Positions 9,884-18,053 of a DNA stretch of 64,000 nt are shown here, piece by piece. Every line of letters begins with the position of its first letter. Positions within the stretch are counted from its first letter, which is position 1. The position numbers were made by a program, and so were the translations under genes. The notes beneath the pieces were generated by a model. That model did not search any database. It was given only the letters and a program-made list of their open reading frames with translations, and had not been told where the DNA came from. Source of the stretch: Avichristensenella sp031549905 (lineage in GTDB: Bacteria; Bacillota; Clostridia; Christensenellales; Aristaeellaceae); the NCBI GenBank assembly GCA_031549905.1, contig JAVBPC010000032.1, forward strand, positions 31,151-95,150, given 5' to 3'.

Positions 9884-10963
9884 TTAATCATCCCTCAGTT
9901 TAACGGCTTTTGCGGCATTCCGCCTGTTTTCCTCACTCATTGCGGCATAGTGTTTGCGGGTGGTGTTCACGTCGGTGTGGCCGAGCACATCGGCTACCAG
10001 GTAAATGTCGCCGGTGCTGCGGTATAACTCCGTTCCGTATGTGCTGCGCAGCTTGTGTGGGCTGATCTTTTTGAGCGGCGCAGCGATGCGGGCATACTTT
10101 TGCACTAGGTTTTCGATGGCCCGCTGCGTAATGCGGCGGCGCTGCAGCGAAAGAAACAGCGCGTTTTCGTGCCCGGGAAGGGTTTGCACCTCGTTTCGCT
10201 CCTTAATATAGGCTTTCAGAGCATCTGCGACCTCATCGGAGAAATACAGAATCATTTCTTTGCCACCTTTGCGATGCACAAGGAACGCATTGGCCTCAAA
10301 ATCCATGTCATTAACATCCAGTCCAACGCACTCGCTTACGCGGATGCCTGTGCCCAACAGCAACGTCAGGATCGCAACATCGCGAATGCGCGTGTTGGCG
10401 GAATAAGCACGCTGGCGCTGCGGAAGACCTTCGCCGGTTTCGGCAAGGTCCAGCATTCGTGCCACTTCATCCGGTTCCATGCGCAAAATGGGCTTTTCAC
10501 GCAGTTTGGGCAGCGGCACCAAAGATGCCAAATTCCCAGGGATATATTTATGTTCAAATAAATAATTATAAAACGATCGCAGGGAACAAAGCTTGCGCAT
10601 TTTGCCTTGCTCAGCGTTTTCGATAATGACCTCTTCAGGCTGATCGGCGTCTTCATTCAGCATTTTGTAGTAGAGGGTAAGGTAGTTTGGGTAACGTTCG
10701 ATGTCCGCTAAGGTGATCGCGCAGATGTCATCAAGCATGAGGCTTGGAATCGGTTTATCCGCAAAGGCAGGAACCTCGCGTTCGAGGTATTGAAAGAATA
10801 TCCGCAAGTCATGCAGATACGCAAGCCGTGTCAATGTTGTGTATTGATCCTCAAGCGAGAAAATAAAATCGGATACGATGCGCGGAAATTCTTTCAGCGT
10901 CTCGCGAATGAGCAGCGTATGTTTTTGGCTTGCGGATTTCGCATAGCGAACCGGATCAGGCAC
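9884..10963 (-). CDS. Tyrosine-type site-specific recombinase
   Basis: Phage-integrase-family recombinase, 359 residues, longer than XerC or XerD (about 300). The N-terminal core-binding SAM-like domain spans about residues 20-150. The catalytic domain shows the full active set: Arg208 (TGIRVSE), Lys232 (HRKGGKE), His303 and Arg306 (SPHKLRST), His329 (LGHTDVNTT) and Tyr339 (KHYA). GTG start with AAGGAGG upstream. No excisionase or phage genes flank it, so it looks like a stand-alone chromosomal recombinase rather than part of a prophage. A perfect 13-base inverted repeat lies 63 bases upstream and may be its target or operator. Confidence 0.92.
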   Translation of the reverse strand: MPDPVRYAKSASQKHTLLIRETLKEFPRIVSDFIFSLEDQYTTLTRLAYLHDLRIFFQYLEREVPAFADKPIPSLMLDDICAITLADIERYPNYLTLYYKMLNEDADQPEEVIIENAEQGKMRKLCSLRSFYNYLFEHKYIPGNLASLVPLPKLREKPILRMEPDEVARMLDLAETGEGLPQRQRAYSANTRIRDVAILTLLLGTGIRVSECVGLDVNDMDFEANAFLVHRKGGKEMILYFSDEVADALKAYIKERNEVQTLPGHENALFLSLQRRRITQRAIENLVQKYARIAAPLKKISPHKLRSTYGTELYRSTGDIYLVADVLGHTDVNTTRKHYAAMSEENRRNAAKAVKLRDD

Positions 10964-11025
10964 AAGAAAACCTCCTTACGGCCAAAAGGGAAAGAGATGT
11001 ACTGAGAACTCAAAATAGACCATAA

Positions 11026-11055
11026 CTATTCGTTAAAGATGACTTTAACGAATAG
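11026..11055. repeat. Perfect 13-base inverted repeat between rnhA and the recombinase gene
   Basis: CTATTCGTTAAAG-ATGA-CTTTAACGAATAG. No U-run follows in either direction, so it is a poor terminator. It sits upstream of the recombinase start and is AT-rich against the local background, as expected of an operator or recombination core. No second copy was seen in the window. Confidence 0.7.
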
Positions 11056-11078
11056 ATATATATGTCTCCCCCCGGAAC

Positions 11079-11570
11079 TCATTCGTCATCTTCAAACGTG
11101 TCTTCAATGCCGGGCCCGGACATTTCATTTACACCGCGCTGGATGGCAGCCTTTGCTAGCGCATCACACCGATTGTTCAGCGCGTCATCTGCATGGCCGG
11201 GAACCTTACTGAAGCGGACTTCATGGCCGTTCTTTTGCATAGTAAGCAGCAAAACCATCCACAAGTCCTGGTTTTCGACGGACTGCTTTGCAGCGGTTTT
11301 CCAGCCGTTCTTACGCCAGTTGTCAATCCAGCCCTTTTCAAACGCATTGACCAGATATGTTGAATCTGAACAGATGGTCACCTTGCACGGCTGCTTTAAC
11401 GCAGAAAGCCCTTGCAGCGCGGCCATCATCTCCATACGGTTGTTCGTTGTTCCAGGCACAAACCCGCTCATTTCCTTTGTATGTTCCCCATAGCACAGCA
11501 CGGCGGCCCAGCCACCCGGCCCGGGGTTTCCCGAGCACGCGCCGTCCGTATAAATTGTGACTTCCTTCAC
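11079..11570 (-). CDS. rnhA: Ribonuclease HI
   Basis: Cuts the RNA strand of RNA-DNA hybrids (R-loops, primers). 163 residues, normal for RNase HI. The metal-binding carboxylates are all recognisable: Asp in YTDGACSGNPG, Glu in NNRMEMMA, Asp in SDSTYLV and Asp in NRCDALA. The GTG at 11570 (VKEVTIYTDG) is chosen because GGAGGG lies six bases upstream; the open frame continues further 5' but that part overlaps proC. It follows proC by 13 bases in the same direction. Confidence 0.95.
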   Translation of the reverse strand: MKEVTIYTDGACSGNPGPGGWAAVLCYGEHTKEMSGFVPGTTNNRMEMMAALQGLSALKQPCKVTICSDSTYLVNAFEKGWIDNWRKNGWKTAAKQSVENQDLWMVLLLTMQKNGHEVRFSKVPGHADDALNNRCDALAKAAIQRGVNEMSGPGIEDTFEDDE

Positions 11571-11583
11571 AGGAACCCTCCGC

Positions 11584-12369
11584 TCATTTTCCCATTTGTG
11601 CTGCCTTTTTGGCGCAAGCATCTACCGCATCAATCACCGCGCCACGAAAACCGGCCTTTTCAAGCGCATAGATCGCTTCTATCGTTGTTCCCGCCGGTGA
11701 AGCTACGGCATCCTTTAGGGCCCCCGGATGCATGCCAGTTTCCAGTACCATTTTGGCTGCGCCCAGCAGCGTTTGCGCCGCAAGCGTGTATGCCATCTGC
11801 CTTGGCAGGCCTTGGCGCACACCCGCATCTGCAAGCGCCTCAATGAACACATAGACATACGCGGGCCCGCTGCCGCTAACGCCGGTCACCGCATCAAAGA
11901 GGGTTTCGGGCACCATCACAATGCGTCCGCATGCGGAAAGTGCTTTCTCAATAACCTGAAACGCCTCCTGCGAGAACGTATGATTATCAGCCAAGGCAAT
12001 CACACCCGCACCCACCTGCGCCGGAGTATTCGGCATTGAGCGCAGTATTCCCTTTGCGTTTGGCAGTGCCGCCGTCAGCATTTGTTGCGTCCAGCCGGTC
12101 ACGGTGGAAAGCACATTCCCCCGCGCCGCCTCCCCCAGCATCGCCACAAGCGCAGCCGTGTCCTTAGGCTTGATGGCCAGCACGGTGAAATCGCAGTTTT
12201 TTGCAAGTGTCTGTCCATCCGCAAACACCGTAACGCCAAGCGCCCGCATCGCTTCCGTGCGCGCAGGGCTGATATCGCATGCCGCCAGCATCTCTTTGGG
12301 CACGCCACCCGCGATCATTCCTTCGATCAACGCCGTTGCCATATGCCCCGCGCCAATGAATCCTATCAT
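11584..12369 (-). CDS. proC: Pyrroline-5-carboxylate reductase
   Basis: Last step of proline synthesis: NAD(P)H-dependent reduction of pyrroline-5-carboxylate. 261 residues, close to the usual 260-280. The N-terminal Rossmann motif is GFIGAGHMATALIEGM. The C-terminal dimerisation domain has the ProC pattern around SGSGPAYVYVFIEALADAGV. ATG 12369 has GGAGG seven bases upstream; the longer open frame overlaps the upstream carboxypeptidase gene. It runs with rnhA and the vanY pair. Confidence 0.95.
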   Translation of the reverse strand: MIGFIGAGHMATALIEGMIAGGVPKEMLAACDISPARTEAMRALGVTVFADGQTLAKNCDFTVLAIKPKDTAALVAMLGEAARGNVLSTVTGWTQQMLTAALPNAKGILRSMPNTPAQVGAGVIALADNHTFSQEAFQVIEKALSACGRIVMVPETLFDAVTGVSGSGPAYVYVFIEALADAGVRQGLPRQMAYTLAAQTLLGAAKMVLETGMHPGALKDAVASPAGTTIEAIYALEKAGFRGAVIDAVDACAKKAAQMGK

Positions 12370-12382
12370 GCCGCATCCTCCG

Positions 12383-13222
12383 CTAAAAGCCAATGGTTTT
12401 GGTCTCCATATTCCAACCTGACATCGCCTGATACTCCGCAAGCACCGCACGGTACTGCTCTGTGAACTCTTCTAGCGTCAGGCCCTGTTCCGTCATGTAC
12501 TCAGCCACCTCAGCGCCTACATAGCGCAGGTGCCACGGTTCGTACATGATGCCGGTAACATCCGTTTTGCCCTTTGGGTAGCGGATGATAAAGCCAAATC
12601 GCGGCGCATTCTCCGCCATCCACTGGGCTTCTTTGGTCTCGGCAAATTTTTCGTTGAACTTGTTGCCAATCCAGGCCTTGCTGATTACGTCAAAACCCAT
12701 GCCGGTTTGATGATCGGACGCCCCCTGCAACTGTACGACACCGTCATCCTTCCCCACGCTTTTCAGCCGGTTTTCGTACATAACCGCTTGGTTACGGTAG
12801 CTGCGGTATGCGGAGTGCAGGTACAGCTTGACCCCATCGGCCTCAGCAGCGTCAAACATCGCAACCAGGGCTTCTTCCACAATATCGCGCACCTGACGGG
12901 CGCTGCTGGATGTCTTGCGCACCTTCGTGTTCACAAGCGAATCTGCGGACGGGTAAGCCTTATCCAGCACATTTTGTTTGTTGACCAAAATCAGCACCCC
13001 ATCCGGGTCATCCAATATTTCCCGGGAAATGGGGTATGTCCATGGCCTTTCATCTTCCTGCGGTGTGACTTCCGAAGGCCCATCATCCACCAAAGAAGGC
13101 GCCTCCGTCGCGGTCGCGCCAGGCTTTGAAATGACGAACCCGCCGCTCCCCCCTTCGGTCATCCCGGCGCAGCCGGTCAACACAAGAAGCGTAAATAACA
13201 GCAAGGCAACGGCCTTTTTCAT
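12383..13222 (-). CDS. VanY-type D-alanyl-D-alanine carboxypeptidase, lipoprotein (copy 2)
   Basis: Peptidase family M15B, expected to trim the terminal D-Ala from peptidoglycan stem peptides outside the membrane. 279 residues. The N-terminus is a lipoprotein signal (KKAVALLLFTLLVLTGC) with lipobox LTGC, so it should be membrane-anchored. Catalytic-domain motifs: SAYRSYRNQ, the zinc site SDHQTGMGFD, and EPWHLRYVG with a metal His. The ATG overlaps the stop of the upstream paralogue (ATGA), giving coupling. It shares layout and motifs with its neighbour, indicating tandem duplication, but differs in having the lipobox and an acidic linker. Confidence 0.9.
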   Translation of the reverse strand: MKKAVALLLFTLLVLTGCAGMTEGGSGGFVISKPGATATEAPSLVDDGPSEVTPQEDERPWTYPISREILDDPDGVLILVNKQNVLDKAYPSADSLVNTKVRKTSSSARQVRDIVEEALVAMFDAAEADGVKLYLHSAYRSYRNQAVMYENRLKSVGKDDGVVQLQGASDHQTGMGFDVISKAWIGNKFNEKFAETKEAQWMAENAPRFGFIIRYPKGKTDVTGIMYEPWHLRYVGAEVAEYMTEQGLTLEEFTEQYRAVLAEYQAMSGWNMETKTIGF

Positions 13223-13929
13223 AATACCTTTTCGTCCTCCTCGGGCACTTCCTTCCATGCGTCAAGCCGCCGCTGCTGCAGCAGGCGGTGATACTCATCG
13301 AAGGTGATATCAAGCGTGTAGACCTCTTCGGCGGCTTCAAGGCCAATGTAACGCAGATGCCACGGCTCCCAGGTGTAGCCGGTGATATGCGTTTTGTCTT
13401 TGGGGTAGCGCACAATAAACCCAAATCTGTGCGCGTTTTCGGCGATCCAATGCCCCTCTGCGGATGCGCCGAAATCCTCTTCAAGGCCTGACTTCAACGT
13501 GGATTCCCCGTTGACATCCATCACTAACCCCAGCTGATGCTCCGATGTTCCGGGTGGCGCTACCACCTGGGCCGCCTTCTTTTCGCCCACGATGTTCACT
13601 TTGTTCTGAAACAAAGACTTTTGCGCGTAGTAAGAACGGTAGCCGGAAACGGCATACAGCGTGTGCCCTGCCGTCTTTGCCTCCGCGAACATCGCTTCCA
13701 GCGCGGTGGCCGCCTCCTGGCGAAGGAGGATGGAATCCCCTTTGCCAGGCGCGGAAAGCACATTGGGCATCACAACGGTGGGCTCATAGCTATACGGCAG
13801 TTTATGCTCCGTGTTGACCAGCACAGTGATGCTGGCGGGGTCATATGTCTCAAAAATCGGTGCGGCCATTCCGCCAAATGCGGTGAGCAGCGCCAGGAAA
13901 AGCGCCGCAGCGCGCGTTTCAACGCCCAT
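13219..13929 (-). CDS. VanY-type D-alanyl-D-alanine carboxypeptidase (copy 1)
   Basis: Second M15B carboxypeptidase, 236 residues, with an N-terminal hydrophobic signal or anchor (about residues 5-25) and no lipobox cysteine. Motifs match the family: SGYRSYYAQ, zinc-site segment TSEHQLGLVMDV, and EPWHLRYIG. ATG 13929 has GGAGG five bases upstream and overlaps the end of hflX by 11 bases. The adjacent copy is lipidated, so the pair may act at different positions in the envelope. No van resistance regulators are nearby, which argues for wall maturation rather than glycopeptide resistance. Confidence 0.9.
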   Translation of the reverse strand: MGVETRAAALFLALLTAFGGMAAPIFETYDPASITVLVNTEHKLPYSYEPTVVMPNVLSAPGKGDSILLRQEAATALEAMFAEAKTAGHTLYAVSGYRSYYAQKSLFQNKVNIVGEKKAAQVVAPPGTSEHQLGLVMDVNGESTLKSGLEEDFGASAEGHWIAENAHRFGFIVRYPKDKTHITGYTWEPWHLRYIGLEAAEEVYTLDITFDEYHRLLQQRRLDAWKEVPEEDEKVL

Positions 13930-15712
13930 CGGTACCTCCAACGGGCACGGCGGTGCGCAGTGCCCCCGGGCCAATCAAGGACAATATTCGGTCCAGCATG
14001 GATACCGGAAGCCTGACGGTAACCAGTGTCCCCTCCGCTTCATACTGTTCCGACAGCACGGTTGCCCCGTCATGCAGCTGCGACAGCAGCGATCCCTTCG
14101 CGAAGGGGATCAGCAACGTTACCGTGCGGTGGTCGGCGTTTATTTTCTGCTCCACGGCGGTGAGCAAAGCAGGCACACCATCCCCCGATTGCGCTGAAAT
14201 GGGATATGCCCCGGCCAAGAACGGCACCTCGGCCACCTTGTCAACCTTGTTCAGAATCTGAATAATCGGCTTATCCCGCGCGCCCAGTTCATCCAAGACC
14301 TTGAGCACCACATCCTGCTGCTGGTACAGCTCCGGCGATGACGCATCGTTTACAATCAGCAGCAGATCGGCCAATAGCGCCTCTTCCAGCGTGGAACGGA
14401 AAGCGTCTACCAGCGTATGCGGGAGCTTGCGAATGAACCCTACCGTATCCACCAGCAGGCATTCTCCGCCTTCAGGCAGCTCAATGCGCCGCGTGACGGG
14501 GTCCAGCGTAACAAAAAGCTTGTCTTCCGCCTTGACACCCGCATCGGAAAGCAGGTTCAGGATCGTTGATTTGCCGGTGTTCGTGTAACCGACCAACGCG
14601 ACGACCGGTTGCTCGTTCTTCTCACGGCGCGCCCTGTGCAGCGCCCGCTGATTGGAAAGCTCCAGCACTTCTGCCCGTAGGTCGGCCAGGCGCTTGCGGA
14701 TGCGGCGGCGGCTCATTTCCAGCTTGGATTCGCCGGGCCCTCTGGTGCCGATGCCCGCGCCAAGCCTGGACATCATCACACCCTCACCCATCAGGCGGGG
14801 CAGCTGATACGCCAGCTGCGCCATCTCTACCTGAAGCTTGCCCGCGCGTGACTGTGCGTGCTGCGCAAATACATCCAGAATCAGCGTGGTGCGGTCAATG
14901 ACCTTGACGCCGACTATGGCTTCCAAGTTGCGCGTTTGCGCGCCGGTCAGTTCATCGTCGACGATGACGAGGTCTGCATCCATCCCCTGCACATCCAGCG
15001 CGAGGCGCTCCGCCTTGCCGCTGCCGATGTAGGTGGAATTGTCCGGCTTGTCCTTCTTTTGCAGCAGCACATCGACGATTTCGGCGCCCGCCGTCTCCGC
15101 CAGCGCACGCAGCTCTTCCAGGGATTCCAGGCTCTCAATGCCAACCAGGATCGCGCGCTCCGGGCGGTCTGCCAGGGCTTCTTTCTGCCCTTCCAGCATC
15201 AGGCAGTCGCTGTCTTCAATGCGCCGCATCCATTCCGCCTGCGGAATGCGTGAAATGGCGTAGATATCTGTCGTTTCCGGTACGGGCACGCCGTTGACAC
15301 GCTTGCCAAGGAACGCTGCCTGCATGCCGGTTGCGCGCTCATTCAGCACGCCGACAGCCGCCATTGCGTCAAGTTTCAGGCTAACCAGCGCCTGCAAGTC
15401 CACATCGGATAGCTCCGGTGTGCCACCCGGGTGTGTATGGATGCAGCGAACCCCGCTCAACCGCTCCAGGCTTCTGCGCAGGCGCACCTCCGGCAGCGGT
15501 ACGCTGTCGATGTTGCCCACGCTGACATCCATCACATCGCCCGCACGGCTGACGTATACGGACACCTCGCGCCGAATCTGCGCGGTATAGCGCACGAGCA
15601 GGCTGATCAGTTCCGGCGGGGCAAATATGTCCTCATCCAGTTCCAAGGCATACAGACCCTCCATCTCATCCAGGAGCGTCTGGCGAATGCCTTCCAAATT
15701 TCCATGTATCAT
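13919..15712 (-). CDS. hflX: GTPase HflX with long N-terminal extension carrying a JAMM-like motif
   Basis: Ribosome-associated GTPase that splits or rescues stalled ribosomes. 597 residues, well above the roughly 420 of E. coli HflX. The HflX nucleotide-binding domain begins near residue 190. The G domain has G1 GYTNTGKS and G3 DTVGF. The N-terminal extension contains IHTHPGGTPELSDVD, an exact H-x-H-x7-S-x2-D signature (His92, His94, Ser102, Asp105) with a possible upstream Glu49, as in JAB/MPN/JAMM or RadC-like metal sites. Long HflX forms are known from Clostridia; the JAMM reading is my inference. The gene overlaps vanY copy 1. Confidence 0.93.
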   Translation of the reverse strand: MIHGNLEGIRQTLLDEMEGLYALELDEDIFAPPELISLLVRYTAQIRREVSVYVSRAGDVMDVSVGNIDSVPLPEVRLRRSLERLSGVRCIHTHPGGTPELSDVDLQALVSLKLDAMAAVGVLNERATGMQAAFLGKRVNGVPVPETTDIYAISRIPQAEWMRRIEDSDCLMLEGQKEALADRPERAILVGIESLESLEELRALAETAGAEIVDVLLQKKDKPDNSTYIGSGKAERLALDVQGMDADLVIVDDELTGAQTRNLEAIVGVKVIDRTTLILDVFAQHAQSRAGKLQVEMAQLAYQLPRLMGEGVMMSRLGAGIGTRGPGESKLEMSRRRIRKRLADLRAEVLELSNQRALHRARREKNEQPVVALVGYTNTGKSTILNLLSDAGVKAEDKLFVTLDPVTRRIELPEGGECLLVDTVGFIRKLPHTLVDAFRSTLEEALLADLLLIVNDASSPELYQQQDVVLKVLDELGARDKPIIQILNKVDKVAEVPFLAGAYPISAQSGDGVPALLTAVEQKINADHRTVTLLIPFAKGSLLSQLHDGATVLSEQYEAEGTLVTVRLPVSMLDRILSLIGPGALRTAVPVGGTDGR

Positions 15713-15721
15713 ACCGATAGG

Positions 15722-16801
15722 TTACTCCTTTTTCGCATGCGATAGCAGCGCGGCAATCCCGCTTTGCCCCACTTGGTAGACGGGGCCGATGGGGTTCATC
15801 CGCGCGCCGTTGGTCAGCAGCACCGCCGTGGTGCCGTTCGCCTGGTCGATCCATGCTTCACATACCGCGCCGTACGCGCACCCCTGGTGGCCCCAGAAAC
15901 TGTGCTTGTTGTCAAACACGCCGGAACCGACATGCGCGATGCCAAGCCCTCGGTCCGGATCGCAGTATACCGTACCAATTTTGCTTTGCATTGTGAACAG
16001 GTCGGGGTCCGTGATCGGAAGCCGGCGGAACACGCGCAGCAGGTCGGGCGCGGAGATCATCAGTTTGCCCGCGGGCACATTGTAGTGTAGGCGGGGATTC
16101 GGATTCTCATCCAGCGGTACCTTTGAAAACGCGGTGGCATCGTACGCCAGCTTGTTGCCCGGCACATTGTAGCAGTGCGCCATGCGCTCTTTATTCCGAA
16201 TGCGCTGCGGGTGGAACGACGCGTCGATGTTCAGCGGCGTGAAAAACTCCTGCCGGATGAAATCATCGAACAGCATGCCGGACGCGGCTTCCACCATCAT
16301 GCCCACGACGCCTGCACCCAGGTTGCTATACGAAAATTTCGTACCCGATGGGAATGAATGAAAGCTCTTGGGCAGCAACTGATCCAGCGGCATCGTTTCG
16401 GGCGAAAAGATGACGCTATCGTACACCGCATCGGAAACAGCGGCCGTATGCGTGAGCAGCTGGCGCAGCGTGATCGACCGCCCGGCGGAAAAACCAAACG
16501 TTTCACGGATATCGGCATCCAGAAATAGCCTTCCCCTGGAAACAAGCCGTAGGGCGGCCGCCGCGCCGAACACCTTCGAGATGGATGCGATGCGGAAAAT
16601 AGTATCCCGCGTGACAGTCCTTTCAGAAATCACGGCCTCGCCGCCAAAGAAAAAGTCCGGCTCTTCCCCATCGCGCGCCACCGCGGCGCTCCAGCCCACC
16701 GGGTCGAACGGCGCGATCGCCTCGCCCACGTCGCTGGTTGGTTTCATCATGCTAAGCCTCAGGCGCACAATCGTTTTTGCAGGCCGTGGTATGCTTCTCA
16801 C
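15722..16801 (-). CDS. Serine hydrolase, class C beta-lactamase/penicillin-binding-like fold
   Basis: About 359 residues. It has the nucleophile motif SISK (S-x-x-K) near residue 73 and a YSN motif (Y-x-N) about 100 residues later, the catalytic pattern of class C beta-lactamase-related esterases and D-peptidases. No convincing signal peptide, so it is probably cytosolic; the substrate cannot be named. The start is uncertain: GTG 16801 has GAGGGGG seven bases upstream, while ATG 16750 (MMKPTSD) has GAGG at an acceptable distance. It follows kduI by 24 bases and precedes hflX by nine. Confidence 0.82.
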   Translation of the reverse strand: MRSIPRPAKTIVRLRLSMMKPTSDVGEAIAPFDPVGWSAAVARDGEEPDFFFGGEAVISERTVTRDTIFRIASISKVFGAAAALRLVSRGRLFLDADIRETFGFSAGRSITLRQLLTHTAAVSDAVYDSVIFSPETMPLDQLLPKSFHSFPSGTKFSYSNLGAGVVGMMVEAASGMLFDDFIRQEFFTPLNIDASFHPQRIRNKERMAHCYNVPGNKLAYDATAFSKVPLDENPNPRLHYNVPAGKLMISAPDLLRVFRRLPITDPDLFTMQSKIGTVYCDPDRGLGIAHVGSGVFDNKHSFWGHQGCAYGAVCEAWIDQANGTTAVLLTNGARMNPIGPVYQVGQSGIAALLSHAKKE

Positions 16802-16825
16802 GCGCGTTCCCCCTCTATGCCGCTG

Positions 16826-17659
16826 TTATTTCAGATCCAGCGGGTTGATGTGGTCCATGTCGTCAAAGTCCTGGTTCTCCCCTACCATGCCCCAAATGAA
16901 CGCGTAGTTGCGCGTGCCGACGCCCGTGTGGATGGACCAGCTGGGGCTGATGACAGCCTGCTCGTTATGCAGGATCACATGGCGCGTTTCGGTGGGTTCG
17001 CCCATCATATGGAACACGACGGCATCGCCCAGGTCGAAGTAGAAATACACTTCCATGCGGCGCGCATGCGTGTGGCAGGGCATGCTGTTCCAGTTGCTGC
17101 CCGGTTCCAGCGCAGTCAGCCCCATGCACAGCTGGCAGGTTTCCATCACCGCCGGGTGCAGGTACTGGTAGATTGTGCGCTTGTTGCACTGCTCGGCGGT
17201 ACCCATCGGGCGCGCGTTGGCCTCTTTGATGTTGATTTTGCGGTTCGGGTACGTCTTGTGCGCGGTCGCGGAGTTGATGTAGAACTTCGCAGGGTTTGCA
17301 GGGTCATCGCTTTCAAACGAGATATCTTTCGCACCCATACCGACGTACAGTCCGTCGCGCGTGCCCATATCATACACCGTGCCATCCACGGTTACGCGGC
17401 CCGGGCCGCCCCCGTTGATCGCGCCAAGCTCCCTCCGCTCCAGAAAGTATTTGGAGGCCAGCTCTTTGCCACCTTCGAGCGCCACGGGGCCGGAAACAGG
17501 CATCACGCCGCCTGCGATGATGCGGTCATAATGGCTATAGGTCAAAAGGGCTTCATCGGCCTCAAACAGGCGATCAATCAGGTGCTCCCGGCGCAGGCCT
17601 TCCGTGGTGTAATGTTTCGCGTCTTCAGGATGGGACGCGTAACGAACATTCAGCTTCAT
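16826..17659 (-). CDS. kduI: 5-Dehydro-4-deoxy-D-glucuronate isomerase
   Basis: Isomerises 5-keto-4-deoxyuronate to 2,5-diketo-3-deoxygluconate in breakdown of pectin or glycosaminoglycan uronates. 277 residues, the family length. The N-terminus (YASHPEDAKHYTTEGLRREHL) and the cupin metal site in CHTHARRMEVY are typical. No kduD, lyase or uptake gene is nearby, so the rest of the route must lie elsewhere. It heads a minus-strand operon with its own promoter at 17684-17712. Confidence 0.95.
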   Translation of the reverse strand: MKLNVRYASHPEDAKHYTTEGLRREHLIDRLFEADEALLTYSHYDRIIAGGVMPVSGPVALEGGKELASKYFLERRELGAINGGGPGRVTVDGTVYDMGTRDGLYVGMGAKDISFESDDPANPAKFYINSATAHKTYPNRKINIKEANARPMGTAEQCNKRTIYQYLHPAVMETCQLCMGLTALEPGSNWNSMPCHTHARRMEVYFYFDLGDAVVFHMMGEPTETRHVILHNEQAVISPSWSIHTGVGTRNYAFIWGMVGENQDFDDMDHINPLDLK

Positions 17660-17683
17660 GGCAAATGCCTCCTTTTAAGTCGC

Positions 17684-17712
17684 ATTATACCATATCGCGC
17701 ACTAGCATACAA
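17684..17712 (-). promoter_or_regulatory. Sigma-A promoter of kduI
   Basis: Read on the minus strand: -35 TTGTAT, 17-base spacer, perfect -10 TATAAT, about 25 bases before the kduI start. It overlaps the region driving the divergent PRC-barrel gene, so the two transcripts probably compete. Confidence 0.75.
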
Positions 17713-17716
17713 TATA
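17706..17716 (+). promoter_or_regulatory. Candidate sporulation-type -10 of the PRC-barrel gene
   Basis: CATACAATATA matches the sigma-E -10 (CATACAnT) and also the sigma-K -10 (CATAnnnTA). No good matching -35 was found, so the assignment is tentative. A weak sigma-A reading (TTATAC, 17 bases, TACAAT) is also possible. Confidence 0.4.
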
Positions 17717-17734
17717 AGGGAGAGGGGTGCTTGT

Positions 17735-17983
17735 ATGAGCTTGTCGGAGCTAAAGGCAAAAGAAGTCATCAATGTGTGCGATGGAAAGAGCATCGGAAAG
17801 GTCATGGACCTGGAGTTCAACCCGGATACCGGGCAGGTGGAGGCAATTGTGGTGCCGGGCAGCTTTGATTTCCTGGCGCTGCTGCGCGGGGAAAAGCGCG
17901 GGTATGTGATCCCGTGGGGGCAAATATGCTGCTTGGGCGATGATGTGATCCTGGTACAGATACAGGATAGCCAGATGGCGTGA
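17735..17983 (+). CDS. YlmC/YmxH-family sporulation PRC-barrel protein
   Basis: Small protein of 82 residues forming a single PRC-barrel domain: MSLSELKAKEVINVCDGKSIG, a central VEAIVVPGSFDFLALLRGEKR segment and PWGQICCLGDDVILV. The YlmC/YmxH family is conserved in spore formers and associated with sporulation, with no defined reaction. The ATG at 17735 has GAGAGGGG seven bases upstream; the frame is open further 5' only because it runs opposite kduI. It is transcribed divergently from kduI and is followed by nrdR. Confidence 0.85.
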   Translation: MSLSELKAKEVINVCDGKSIGKVMDLEFNPDTGQVEAIVVPGSFDFLALLRGEKRGYVIPWGQICCLGDDVILVQIQDSQMA

Positions 17984-18012
17984 TTTCGCTTCCCTTTTTG
18001 CCCGCCTTTCGT

Positions 18013-18018
18013 TATAAT
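18013..18018 (+). promoter_or_regulatory. Candidate -10 of nrdR
   Basis: A perfect TATAAT lies 35 bases before the nrdR ATG. The matching -35 is poor (TTCCCT at 17 bases), so the promoter may depend on an activator or be weak. Confidence 0.5.
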
Positions 18019-18053
18019 GGATGCAAAGCACGGGAGAAAAGGGGCAGATACCG

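Noticed and set aside
9884..10963. XerC/XerD or prophage integrase
   Set aside because: Longer than Xer proteins and without phage, excisionase or att-like direct repeats nearby; kept as an unassigned tyrosine recombinase.
12383..13929. Vancomycin-resistance cluster
   Set aside because: No vanHAX, vanRS or D-lactate ligase genes; two VanY-like enzymes alone do not make a resistance system.
16817..17734. N-terminal extension of the PRC-barrel gene giving a 388-residue frame
   Set aside because: The extra part runs opposite kduI; a good ribosome site and the family start are at 17735.
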